Positions 7,509 to 15,097 of a DNA stretch of 15,194 nt are shown here, one piece after another. Source of the stretch: JAEXNA01 sp050486105 (GTDB taxonomy: Bacteria > Vulcanimicrobiota > Xenobia > Xenobiales > JADMJV01). The translations under genes and the position numbers were made by a program. Below the pieces are notes generated by a model that saw only the letters and a program-made list of their open reading frames with translations, was not told where the DNA came from and made no database searches. Each line of letters begins with the position of its first letter. Position 1 is the stretch's first letter. Location of the stretch: assembly GCA_050486105.1 (NCBI GenBank), contig JBJHCR010000147.1, positions 1 to 15,194 of the forward strand, read 5' to 3'.

Positions 7509-8789
7509 ATGCGAAAACTTCTAACTCTGATCTTGGCAATCGTACTCGGCTCAACTTCGGCCTTTGCTCAGGCCGCTGATGCTCACCCTGACTTTCTAGA
7601 AGCGCTCCGGACCACCGCAAATATGGTGAGTGACTCTCAGATGCAGCAAATGATTCGGGCTCAAGGCTTGAATTTGGTGAATGTCACTTGGGAGGACACT
7701 GGTCGCTACAAAAACTCGGCTGTAGGGCCCAATATCAGTGACATGACCCTCCAAGTTCAATCTCGCAACCCTGGAAACGACCAAAAAAGCCTAACTCTGT
7801 TGCCGGTTTTGCGTTATCCCAATTTTTCCGATCAGACGGCCGATGTCAGGCTGGACAAATTGCATCTCTTGGTAGGCAACGAGAAGGGCCAAGACCTTCG
7901 GCGAATCAGCCTCAAAGAGTTCTTGGAGAACCCAAAGAACTATATGTCGAGCCCCGGCACTTGGAAGGGTCCGAAGTCCAGCCTGTTGGCCGAACGAGAC
8001 ACTCACGCCTTGGTGAGCGCGCAGGCCTGCTTTCTTCCGATTCCCCCTAAGGGCAAGGTGGAGTTTAATCCGGCCCTTTTCAATTACCAGTCTCGGCCCG
8101 GAAACCCGGCGGTCTTGACCATACTGGCTACCCGAGAAGGGACCTCTATGGCGGTGATCGACAATTCCCGGGACGCGGCGGTTACAGGTCCCTTTTCCGG
8201 AGGTCAGCGGCTGTTTTTCAATAAGAATGGTCAAAGAGCAGCCCTGACCGGAGAGCGTCTCTCCGATTTCCAGAGAAAGGGCGGCACCTCTGTGACTCCG
8301 GCCCACTCAGCGGGTTCAGCCGAGGGTTTGAATATGGTGATGATGATTCAAGTCCCCCTCAAACACCAGAGCTTTCTTCGCGAACAGCCTGCGATGACTC
8401 TGGAAAGCGCTGCTCCCTCAATGGCTGTCAGGAGGTCCACAAGGTCTGACGTGGAGGAAGCGGTCATAGGCCATGGGATCGCACAGGGGCCCTTCAAAGA
8501 GATGGTGGGAACAGAGATCGAACGCGATGAGAGATTCCCGGTTCGGGTCACGGTGCAATTCTATCAGGCCACTTCAAACGGAGTGGTGGAGCCTAAGGAT
8601 CTTGAGCGTCTGAAGGCCCAGATTGACCGGGTTTATCGGGACGGGGACTACGTGGGAAGTCTGGTTGTTTCTGGAGAGACTTCGCGGCCCACGGAATATG
8701 AGGGCCCAAAGAGCCAACCAAAAACCTGGTGGACGGATTTCTGGAAGAGTATCGAAAGCGAGAATTGGACTCTTCCTCAGGGGCGCTGA
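7509..8789 (+). CDS. Secreted protein of unknown function
   Basis: I do not recognise a named family. From the ATG at 7509 the product is 426 aa with a clear Sec signal peptide (KLLTLILAIVLGSTSAFA, cleavage predicted after AFA-QA), so it is exported. The frame extends further upstream into pepD, but a signal peptide begins exactly at this Met. No good Shine-Dalgarno is visible; only a G-run adjoins the ATG. The mature part has ordered segments such as WEDTGRYKNSAVGPNISDMT (61-80), LDKLHLLVGNEKGQDLRRIS (115-134) and DTHALVSAQACFLPIP (164-179, the only Cys of the mature chain). A proline/serine-rich stretch is near 295-312, and the C-terminal region ends in tryptophans (KTWWTDFWKSIESENW). There are no internal membrane helices or obvious catalytic motifs. 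It lies 64 bp after pepD and convergent with the ElyC-like gene. Confidence 0.88.
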   Translation: MRKLLTLILAIVLGSTSAFAQAADAHPDFLEALRTTANMVSDSQMQQMIRAQGLNLVNVTWEDTGRYKNSAVGPNISDMTLQVQSRNPGNDQKSLTLLPVLRYPNFSDQTADVRLDKLHLLVGNEKGQDLRRISLKEFLENPKNYMSSPGTWKGPKSSLLAERDTHALVSAQACFLPIPPKGKVEFNPALFNYQSRPGNPAVLTILATREGTSMAVIDNSRDAAVTGPFSGGQRLFFNKNGQRAALTGERLSDFQRKGGTSVTPAHSAGSAEGLNMVMMIQVPLKHQSFLREQPAMTLESAAPSMAVRRSTRSDVEEAVIGHGIAQGPFKEMVGTEIERDERFPVRVTVQFYQATSNGVVEPKDLERLKAQIDRVYRDGDYVGSLVVSGETSRPTEYEGPKSQPKTWWTDFWKSIESENWTLPQGR

Positions 8790-8829
8790 CCCTACGTTGC
8801 ACAGGGAAAAGCGAGAGCGCGACCTTCAA

Positions 8830-9585
8830 CTACCCTCCGCCACCCAGCCGATACCAGAGTTCTCCAAGGAGGGCTCTCAGGGCTTCTGAAGACTCTCGAA
8901 AGCCGTTTGCCGTGGGAAGAAACTGGTACCAACCCCGCTCATAGAAGGTTCGGTAACGAAACCCCGTGGGGGCCGGAAGGACGTGAAAGCCAACCTTTTC
9001 GAAGGCGGCTGTCGCTCTCCTTATGTGAGAGGCGGAGGTGACCAGAATTATTCTTTCGATATCACTGTCTTCTGTCAACTTGCGGCTGAGTTCCGCGTTC
9101 TGACGGGTGTTGCGACTTTGGTCCTCCAGCCAGGTCGCTGTCACCCCCAGGTTGGAAAGCGCCCAAGCCATGGCTTGGGCTTCCGATTGCTCGGGGGTGT
9201 CCCCGTAGCCACCACTAGTAAGGACGGGAAGCCCGGTTTCTCTGGCCAAAAATGCGGCGTAAGTGGTCCGCACCAGGCTGGATTGACTGGGAACTCCGGC
9301 CACCGGATATTCACCTGGGTCTGGTTCGGCACCGCCACCGAGGACGACGATAGCTTGGGGCGCGAACGCCTCAACCTGTTCTGGTCCTACGGCCGGGATT
9401 TTTTCCACCAACGCGGTCAGTCGATGGGACACCGGGGCGATGGACAGCAAGTAGAGCAAAAGGCTACTCAATCCAAGGAGAGCTTGGCCAACTTTGGGAC
9501 GGCGAGGCAAGAGCGCCAATCCCAGAACCATCAGGATTAAGAGGCAGCCGGGAGGCAGCAGAACTTCTCGCAAAAGGTAACTCAT
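8830..9585 (-). CDS. ElyC/SanA/YdcF-family (DUF218) membrane protein
   Basis: A 251-aa protein with two N-terminal membrane helices (about 11-27 and 35-52) and a soluble DUF218 domain. Family motifs are visible in order: VVLGGG (80-85), LTSGGYGDTPEQSEAQAM (122-139), a SRNTRQNA motif (157-164) and VTSASHIRRA (182-191). E. coli ElyC in this family affects peptidoglycan assembly and the undecaprenyl-phosphate lipid carrier; SanA relates to envelope permeability. The exact role here cannot be assigned. The start chosen is ATG at 9585 (MSYLLREVLLPPG), which gives the normal N-terminus; an upstream in-frame start at 9663 would add 26 proline/glycine-rich residues overlapping the M23 gene. It follows the M23 gene by 23 bp, so the two are probably co-transcribed. 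Confidence 0.9.
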   Translation of the reverse strand: MSYLLREVLLPPGCLLILMVLGLALLPRRPKVGQALLGLSSLLLYLLSIAPVSHRLTALVEKIPAVGPEQVEAFAPQAIVVLGGGAEPDPGEYPVAGVPSQSSLVRTTYAAFLARETGLPVLTSGGYGDTPEQSEAQAMAWALSNLGVTATWLEDQSRNTRQNAELSRKLTEDSDIERIILVTSASHIRRATAAFEKVGFHVLPAPTGFRYRTFYERGWYQFLPTANGFRESSEALRALLGELWYRLGGGG

Positions 9586-9608
9586 GGGGCTTCTGCACGC
9601 ACCGCCTT

Positions 9609-10457
9609 CTAGGGGGCCTGGTAGGTGTATCCTTCTAGGAGTTCCTCGGGGGAGCGACCCCACTCGACCAGAAAACGAACCGGAAGAGGTTCCTTCTCTT
9701 GCATATTCCGAGCCGGCCGGTAGACCATAAAATGCAGATGAGGGCCGGCGCTGTAGCCGGTATTGCCTGAGCGGCCGATCAATTGTCCGGTTTGGACCCG
9801 CTGCCCTTCGTCCACTAGAGCTCCGTGTTTCCTGAGATGGAAGTACTCGGCGATGGTCCCGTCGTCGTGCTGGATCAATATGTGGTTGCCAAGCTCCTTA
9901 AAATGGGGCTCCGTACCGCCCTCACTGAAGTGGGACACCGCACGAACCACCGTTCCGCTGCGGCTTGCCAAAATGGGCGAGTCTTCAGGCATATCGAAGT
10001 CGATAGCGTACCGACTGGTTCCGAAATGGCTGAAGCTGCCATCGGCCGCTTGAATCACTCGATAGCGACTACCCTTGCTATAGGGTAGACGGTAGACCGT
10101 TTCAGGGTCATGGGAGGCATTCACATCCCCCAGCATCCAGCGAAACGTGGTCGTGTAACGCCAGGCCTCTTGAAAGTCTGTGCGGCGGACTGTGGCAACC
10201 TCTACCGCGCCTCCTGGGGGGCATACAACGAGCCGGGGGAACGGAGGGGTCGCCACCATGTTTTGCAAGCTTGCCTCGATTCTGACGCTGACAACCACCG
10301 GGCTCAAATTATGAGCGATCACTTTGTAGTCCTCACCGACTTTTCGGTCCTCGAGCTTGATGGGTGTGTGCAAGGAGCGGTCGGCCCAGGAGGGAGCGGC
10401 AACCAGGGCCAGCAAGCACAGCAGAGCGAAGAGGTGTCTCGACATAGGGACACCCAT
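9609..10457 (-). CDS. Secreted M23 (LytM-like) metallopeptidase
   Basis: A 282-aa protein with a signal peptide (SRHLFALLCLLALVAAPSWA, cleavage after about 25). An N-terminal beta-rich region (about 35-125) precedes an M23 zinc-peptidase domain (about 130-255). M23 enzymes usually cut peptide crosslinks in peptidoglycan; some are inactive regulators. Probable metal ligands are H144, D153 (RYAIDFDMP) and H242 of the HLH motif (GPHLHF, 239-243); H207 (YFHL) and H240 are the usual catalytic histidines. The first histidine lies 9 residues before the Asp rather than 4 as in HxxxD, but ligand residues are still present. Start options are ATG 10457 and ATG 10445 (four residues shorter, giving a more typical signal peptide); neither has a clear ribosome site. 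It is divergent from the M16-dapB operon and 23 bp ahead of the ElyC-like gene. Confidence 0.9.
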   Translation of the reverse strand: MGVPMSRHLFALLCLLALVAAPSWADRSLHTPIKLEDRKVGEDYKVIAHNLSPVVVSVRIEASLQNMVATPPFPRLVVCPPGGAVEVATVRRTDFQEAWRYTTTFRWMLGDVNASHDPETVYRLPYSKGSRYRVIQAADGSFSHFGTSRYAIDFDMPEDSPILASRSGTVVRAVSHFSEGGTEPHFKELGNHILIQHDDGTIAEYFHLRKHGALVDEGQRVQTGQLIGRSGNTGYSAGPHLHFMVYRPARNMQEKEPLPVRFLVEWGRSPEELLEGYTYQAP

Positions 10458-10667
10458 TCTTCCGAAGCTTTGGAGATCCCTTATGGTTGTTTAGAAGTCC
10501 ATGCCCTTGCCCGTTTTTGGAGAGTTCTTTCCGGTCCGATGTCTGTGATTTGGCCTGGTGAGAAACTTCCTCAAGCGAGATAAAGAAAAGGGAAGGGAAG
10601 CAAGGTGCAGAAGCGGCGGGCCTGGGGCTTGGAGAGCAATTTTTCAAGTCTATTCAAAGGAGCTTGT
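10458..10667. promoter_or_regulatory. Divergent intergenic region (M23 versus M16-dap operon)
   Basis: This 210-bp gap separates oppositely transcribed genes and must hold the promoters for both unless they start further away. I see no confident -35/-10 pair on either strand. GATAAA near 10579 is a possible -10 for the plus operon but lacks a good -35. No lysine riboswitch core was recognised, and the short ORFs inside (starts at 10501 and 10539) encode about 15 residues each and look accidental. Confidence 0.4.
10656..10662 (+). promoter_or_regulatory. Ribosome binding site of the M16 peptidase
   Basis: AAAGGAG lies 5 nt before the ATG at 10668. It decides between this start and an upstream in-frame non-ATG start at 10605 that would add 21 residues unlike the family N-terminus. 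Confidence 0.75.
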
Positions 10668-11969
10668 ATGATAAGAAAGACCGTTCTGTCGAATGGGGCA
10701 ACGGTAGTCACCGAGTCGATCCCTGAATTTCGGTCCTGCACCATTGGGGCCTGGGTCAGCACCGGGTCAAGATTTGAAAATGAAGAGGATGCCGGTATAG
10801 CTCACTTCCTAGAGCATCTTCTTTTCAAAGGTACCGAGCGAAGAACGGCCTACGAGATCGCTAAGGAAATGGATTCCATCGGCGGACAGATGAACGCCTT
10901 CACCGAAAAAGAGCGCACCTGTTTTTACGCTCGTGTCCTGGATCAACACCTGAACCTCGCTGTGGATATCCTGTTCGACATGCTCAAGAATTCTCTGTTA
11001 GATCCCCTCGAAGTAGAGCGAGAGAAAGGGGTGATCATCGAAGAGATCAAGATGTTCGAAGACTCTCCGGACGATCAAGCCACCCACCGATTCACCAGGT
11101 CATTGTGGACCAACCATGCCTTGGGTCGGCCGGTCATCGGCTATCGTGAGGTGATCGAGCAAATGACTTCGGAGCGCCTCCGAGCCTACCTAGAGTCTCG
11201 CTACGGGGCGTCAAATCTCATGGTGGCTGCTGCGGGTCGGGTCGATCACGACGCCTTCGTTGCCTTGGTCGACAAAGCTTTGCGAGGTTACCCTGAGGGC
11301 AATTTTGAACCGACCTTGGATGCTCCGTCCACCGCTAAGCAGAATCTGGTCTTCCACAAGGACTGCGAGCAGGCCTATGTTTGCTATGGAGGACCAGGGC
11401 TCTCGGCGGTGGACCCCAGACGCTATTCGTTTCTGGTTCTCGACGCCGTTCTGGGCGGCTCTATGTCCAGCCGCCTCTTCCAAGAGATTCGAGAAGCGAG
11501 AGGTCTGGCTTACTCTGTCGGCACCTTTTCCTTTTCTTACCTGGATGTGGGCGTGTTTGGCATTTATGCCGGGACTGGAGGGAATTCAGTAGAAGAACTC
11601 CTGAAGGTGAGCAACGACATCCTCCTAGATGTGCTGACCAACGGCCTGACGGATGAGGAATTGAAGAGATCTAAAGAGCTTCTCAAAGGAAACCTGGCAT
11701 TAGGCATGGAGAGCACTTCGGCGCGCATGTTGCGCCTAGCGCGTTCGTTCTTGACCCACGGCCGATACGTGCCCATAGAAGAGGTGATCGAGGCTATAGA
11801 GGCGACCTCTCACCAACAAATTCGGGAACTGGCAGGGGATTTTCTTGACCCCCAGCGCTTTTCGCTGACGGTCCTCGGACCGGTAAGTTCCATAAATGGG
11901 GTCATGGCTCGTCCGATTCAGGCTGGAGATCTCAAACCCAATGGCTTGATCTTTGAGGTGGCCTCATGA
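10668..11969 (+). CDS. M16-family zinc peptidase (processing-peptidase-like)
   Basis: A 433-aa M16B peptidase, the usual single-unit length. It carries the inverted zinc motif HFLEH (H46, E49, H50), with the distal glutamate in VIIEEIKMFEDSP (E125/E126). The second half carries EIREARGLAYSVGTF, the Arg...Tyr motif needed for substrate binding, so both halves of the active site are present in one chain. The family degrades peptides or removes presequences and often acts as a dimer. No signal peptide is seen, so the protein is predicted to be cytosolic. In Bacillus a relative (MlpA/YmxG) also lies upstream of the asd-dapG genes, supporting a conserved neighbourhood. The stop overlaps the dapB start (ATGA), indicating translational coupling. 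The physiological substrate is unknown. Confidence 0.94.
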   Translation: MIRKTVLSNGATVVTESIPEFRSCTIGAWVSTGSRFENEEDAGIAHFLEHLLFKGTERRTAYEIAKEMDSIGGQMNAFTEKERTCFYARVLDQHLNLAVDILFDMLKNSLLDPLEVEREKGVIIEEIKMFEDSPDDQATHRFTRSLWTNHALGRPVIGYREVIEQMTSERLRAYLESRYGASNLMVAAAGRVDHDAFVALVDKALRGYPEGNFEPTLDAPSTAKQNLVFHKDCEQAYVCYGGPGLSAVDPRRYSFLVLDAVLGGSMSSRLFQEIREARGLAYSVGTFSFSYLDVGVFGIYAGTGGNSVEELLKVSNDILLDVLTNGLTDEELKRSKELLKGNLALGMESTSARMLRLARSFLTHGRYVPIEEVIEAIEATSHQQIRELAGDFLDPQRFSLTVLGPVSSINGVMARPIQAGDLKPNGLIFEVAS

Positions 11970-12772
11970 CAAAAGGAGGAGACCTTCCAGTAGTCATCGC
12001 CGGAGCCAACGGCCGCATGGGCAGGCAGGCCGTCGATGCGGTGCTGCAGCAGGTGGACATGAAGTTGGTTGCTGCCTTTGGCAAAGCCCGCGGAATCGGA
12101 GAAGACGTGGGTTCCTTGAGTTGCAATCAGCCCTGCGGCGTCATTCTCGAAGACGATGCAGAGTCGGCGATCGCAAAAGCAGCCGGTGGGGTCTTGGTCG
12201 ACTTTTCCCTGGGTCACGCGGCCAAAGAGCACGCCCTTTTGGCTTTGCATCACGACGTGGCCTGCATCATCGGGTCCACCGCTATCCCCGGTACCGATGA
12301 GCAAGAGATGGCTAGCGCAGCGACCAAAACAGGTATTTTGCTGGTACCAAACTTTGCCTTGGGGGCGGTTTTGATGATGAAGTTCGCGAAAGAAGCAGCT
12401 CAATACTTTCGCTGGGCTGAGATCATCGAATTTCATCACGAAAAGAAATTGGATTCCCCTTCGGGTACAGCTCGAAGAACGGCGGAGCTTATGCGAAAGG
12501 CTCGGCCAGATGGATTTCGGGCGCCCATCGATTCCGAAGAAAATGTGAAGGGCGCACGAGGGGGGACCTTAGGTGGAATAAGGATCCACTCAGTGAGATT
12601 GCCTGGAATGTTGGCCCATCAAGAGGTCATCCTGGCTGGGGCCGGAGAGACCTTAACCCTACGCCACGACGCCTCGGACCGCGAGAGCTATATGCCTGGT
12701 ATGCTCTTGGCGATCCGGAAAGTCAGGCAGATGACCGGATTGACGGTCGGTTTGGAGAACGTACTAGAATGA
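11966..12772 (+). CDS. dapB: 4-hydroxy-tetrahydrodipicolinate reductase DapB
   Basis: A 268-aa NAD(P)H-dependent reductase of the DAP/lysine pathway that acts on the product of DapA to give tetrahydrodipicolinate, in the cytosol. The Rossmann loop is GANGRMG (13-19). The catalytic signature EFHHEKKLDSPSGTA (155-169) contains H157 and K161, corresponding to E. coli H159 and K163. The C-terminal part (IHSVRLPGMLAHQEVILAG...) resembles Bacillus-type DapB. Oddities: the conserved GTTG loop reads GSTA (103-106), and the loop after strand 2 has K40 and R42, which may favour NADPH. It starts at ATG 11966 with GAGGTG 5 nt upstream, overlaps the M16 stop by 4 nt, and overlaps asd by 4 nt (ATGA, 12769-12772). 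Confidence 0.95.
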   Translation: MTKGGDLPVVIAGANGRMGRQAVDAVLQQVDMKLVAAFGKARGIGEDVGSLSCNQPCGVILEDDAESAIAKAAGGVLVDFSLGHAAKEHALLALHHDVACIIGSTAIPGTDEQEMASAATKTGILLVPNFALGAVLMMKFAKEAAQYFRWAEIIEFHHEKKLDSPSGTARRTAELMRKARPDGFRAPIDSEENVKGARGGTLGGIRIHSVRLPGMLAHQEVILAGAGETLTLRHDASDRESYMPGMLLAIRKVRQMTGLTVGLENVLE

Positions 12773-13773
12773 AAACTGCAAATATTGCTGTAATCGGTGC
12801 CACGGGAGCAGTGGGCGAAAAAATGCTCCAAGTTCTGGAGGAACGAGGAGTTCCCGTGGGAGAGCTCAGGGTGGCTGCAACCAGCAGATCGGCGGGCACC
12901 AAGATTCCCTGGAAAGATCGGGTGCTCGAAGTCGAGGATGTGGCCCATTTTGATTTCTCAGGTGTCGACTATGCCCTGTTCGCCGGGGGTGAGATAGCTT
13001 CCCAAGAATACGCTGAGAAAGCTTGTAAAGCGGGGGCTACGGTGATCGACAATTCCTCGTTTTTTCGAATGGATACGAAGGTGCCCCTTGTCGTTCCGGA
13101 GGTCAATCTGGGAACTCTTGCTTCTCGGCCTAAACTGATCGCCAACCCAAACTGCTCTACCATACAGATGGTGGTGGTGCTGCACCCATTCAAGCAGTTC
13201 GGTCTCAAGAGGGTGATCGTTTCGACCTATCAGTCGGTTTCCGGAACCGGAAAGCCCGCCCTCGAGGAGTTGGATCAGCAGACCCGAGATCTCCTCGAAG
13301 CCAAACCGACAAGGCACCAAGTTTACCCCCATCCCATCGCCGAGAACCTGTTCCCACAGATCAGCTCCTTTGATCAGGACGGATTTAGTGGTGAAGAACG
13401 AAAAATGATCGATGAGACCAAGAAGATCCTCGAAATGCCTGACCTCAAGGTTAGCGCCACTTGCGTGCGCGTGCCCACCAGGTTCGCGCACGCTGAAAGC
13501 CTTTACTTGGAGATCGATTGCGAGCTTAATCGTGAAGAAGTGGTGAGTCTGCTCAAGGCCAAAGAAGGAGTCACCGTCTTTGAAGACCAGGACCAATATC
13601 CCACCCCCCTGACCGCTCAGGAGCAAGACTTGGTTCAAGTTGGACGAATCCGGAGGGACCCTGATTTCCGCAACGGTTGGCACATGTGGGTGGTGGCAGA
13701 CAATTTGCGCAAAGGGGCCGCTACCAACGCGGTGCAGATCGCTGAAGCTCTCATAGAGTATGTAGAGGACTGA
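12769..13773 (+). CDS. asd: Aspartate-semialdehyde dehydrogenase
   Basis: A 334-aa enzyme that reduces L-aspartyl-4-phosphate to aspartate semialdehyde with NADPH, the branch-point precursor for DAP, lysine, threonine and methionine. The N-terminal nucleotide-binding loop is GATGAVG (10-16). The catalytic cysteine is C129 in NPNCST. The substrate-binding/catalytic histidine is probably H241 in RVPTRFAHAES. SVSGTGKPALEEL (156-168) and the C-terminal DNLRKGAATNAVQIAE are family signatures. Length is normal for the Gram-positive/cyanobacterial type rather than the longer E. coli type. The ATG overlaps the dapB stop. dapG follows after 3 bp, so the two adjacent steps DapG-Asd are encoded side by side. 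Confidence 0.96.
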   Translation: MKTANIAVIGATGAVGEKMLQVLEERGVPVGELRVAATSRSAGTKIPWKDRVLEVEDVAHFDFSGVDYALFAGGEIASQEYAEKACKAGATVIDNSSFFRMDTKVPLVVPEVNLGTLASRPKLIANPNCSTIQMVVVLHPFKQFGLKRVIVSTYQSVSGTGKPALEELDQQTRDLLEAKPTRHQVYPHPIAENLFPQISSFDQDGFSGEERKMIDETKKILEMPDLKVSATCVRVPTRFAHAESLYLEIDCELNREEVVSLLKAKEGVTVFEDQDQYPTPLTAQEQDLVQVGRIRRDPDFRNGWHMWVVADNLRKGAATNAVQIAEALIEYVED

Positions 13774-13776
13774 TTT

Positions 13777-14988
13777 TTGCGCATAGCGGTCATGAAGTTT
13801 GGGGGCACCTCAGTGGCTTCCGAGGAGGCGAGAGGAAAGGTTCTCGAGCACGTTTCCAAGGCTCTACAAAGGGGCTTGAACCCCGTGGTGGTGGTCTCGG
13901 CTATGGGTCGATACCCCGAACCTTACGCCACCGATTCTCTCTTGGGGCTGCTGGCCCCGTTCAAGGCCTGCCATTCCTTGCCTGAATTGGATCAGTTGAT
14001 GGCCTGTGGGGAGGTCATCAGTTGTACGGTCATGAGCCACGCGCTTAGGCAAGCGGGCTTGGGCAGTCGAGTTTTTGATGGCCGCCAAGCCGGCATTCTG
14101 GCTAGCGATGAGCCAGGTCAAGCCCGCATACTTGACATCGATCCCGGAGCTCTTATTGCCTACCTCTATTCGGGCGGGGTGCCTGTGGTGGCTGGTTTTC
14201 AGGGAGTTAATGCCCAGGGTGACGTGGTCACCTTGGGTCGGGGGGGAAGCGACACCTCGGCGGTCGCCCTCGGGGCGGCCTTGAAGGCTCATTTCGTAGA
14301 GATCTATACCGATGTGGACGGGGTGATGACCGCTGACCCTCGAGTGTACAGCCAGGCTGAGATCCTGCGGGAAGTCAACTTCGAGGAGATCGGAGAACTC
14401 GCTTCAGAAGGGGCTAAAGTGGTCCATCCACGGGCCGTGGATTTGGCGGATGCCCACGGGGTGCCGCTTTGGGTCAAGAACACCCTCAAGCAGGGCTGCG
14501 GTTCCTATCTCGCTCGGGCGGTACCTCGACAAGGTTATGAACGCGACCGGGTGATCACTGGGATCGCTCACGTCTTTGACCGGGTGGGCTTGGTGATGGA
14601 GGTTCAAGAGCGTGCTCACCAGGTGGAGGTGCTTCAAGCCTTCGCTGAACGAGGGGTGAACCTCGACTTGATCAATGTCACCCCGAGGCGATTGTACGCC
14701 ATCTTGACCACCGCCAGTTTTAAGACTCAGGGCCGGTCCATCTTGGAGGAGATGGGGATCTCCTATCGAGCCACCGAAGGCTGCGCCAAGCTGAGTATCG
14801 TGGGGGCAGGAATGCGGGGGACTCCCGGGGTCATGGCCCAGATTTTAGCCTGTTTGCACGAGGCTGGGGTCCAGGTACTTCATTCTACCGACTCCAACAT
14901 CACCATTTCTCTCTTGGTGGAAGAGGATCAGGTGCCCGCCGCAGTCCAGGCTCTCCATGCCCGCTTCCTGGCTGAGACTCAAGTATAG
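13777..14988 (+). CDS. dapG: Aspartate kinase, DapG-like
   Basis: A 403-aa monofunctional aspartokinase that phosphorylates L-aspartate with ATP, the first step to DAP, lysine, threonine and methionine. The kinase domain (1-260) carries KFGGTS (7-12), VVSAMGRYPEPYATDSLLGLL (39-59), closely like Bacillus DapG, GRGGSDTSAVALG (154-166) and YTDVDGVMTADPR (177-189). Two ACT domains follow (about 268-325 and 337-403; the second ends HSTDSNITISLLVEEDQ...), so feedback inhibition by an end product is expected; Bacillus DapG responds to meso-diaminopimelate. The start is TTG at 13777 with AGAGGA 7 nt upstream; an ATG at 13792 would remove five residues of the first strand. It is the last gene of the operon and its stop codon lies in the terminator stem. 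Confidence 0.95.
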   Translation: MRIAVMKFGGTSVASEEARGKVLEHVSKALQRGLNPVVVVSAMGRYPEPYATDSLLGLLAPFKACHSLPELDQLMACGEVISCTVMSHALRQAGLGSRVFDGRQAGILASDEPGQARILDIDPGALIAYLYSGGVPVVAGFQGVNAQGDVVTLGRGGSDTSAVALGAALKAHFVEIYTDVDGVMTADPRVYSQAEILREVNFEEIGELASEGAKVVHPRAVDLADAHGVPLWVKNTLKQGCGSYLARAVPRQGYERDRVITGIAHVFDRVGLVMEVQERAHQVEVLQAFAERGVNLDLINVTPRRLYAILTTASFKTQGRSILEEMGISYRATEGCAKLSIVGAGMRGTPGVMAQILACLHEAGVQVLHSTDSNITISLLVEEDQVPAAVQALHARFLAETQV

Positions 14989-15032
14989 AGCCACTCCCAG
15001 TCTCTTTGCTCCGGGAAGGGAGCGGCTCTTTT
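14987..15032 (+). terminator. Intrinsic terminator after dapG
   Basis: The arms AGAGCCaCTCCC (14987-14998) and GGGAGcGGCTCT (15018-15029) pair over 12 positions with a single A-C mismatch. They enclose a 19-nt loop and are followed by a short T-run (TTTT, then C). The left arm begins within the dapG stop codon. The position at the end of the M16-dapB-asd-dapG operon fits transcription termination. Confidence 0.85.
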
Positions 15033-15084
15033 CATCTCGTAGCCCCAAGCAAGGAGCATTTTAGCCGCCTGAGCCTTAAGGAAT

Positions 15085-15091
15085 AGAGGTG
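15085..15091 (+). promoter_or_regulatory. Ribosome binding site of the terminal flavoprotein gene
   Basis: AGAGGTG stands 6 nt before the ATG at 15098, supporting that codon as the start of the truncated gene at the window edge. Confidence 0.6.
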
Positions 15092-15097
15092 ATACCT

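Noticed and set aside
7791..8306. Open frame of about 171 codons on the minus strand
   Set aside because: Antisense to the secreted unknown protein, whose signal peptide supports the plus strand.
8983..9540. Open frame of about 185 codons on the plus strand
   Set aside because: Antisense to the ElyC-like gene, with composition typical of a shadow frame and no ribosome site.
9586..9663. Possible N-terminal extension of the ElyC-like protein
   Set aside because: It adds a Pro/Gly/Arg-rich stretch overlapping the M23 gene; the ATG at 9585 gives the usual family N-terminus.
10539..10583. Tiny ORF of 14 residues as a leader peptide
   Set aside because: It has no ribosome site, no run of lysine or other regulatory codons, and no attenuator hairpin after it.
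10458..10667. Lysine riboswitch ahead of the dap operon
   Set aside because: The gap is long enough, but I could not find the conserved core elements or a terminator/antiterminator pair before the M16 start.
12958..13683. Open frame of about 241 codons on the minus strand
   Set aside because: It lies fully antisense to asd, whose protein is conserved along its length; the antisense product has no recognisable domain.
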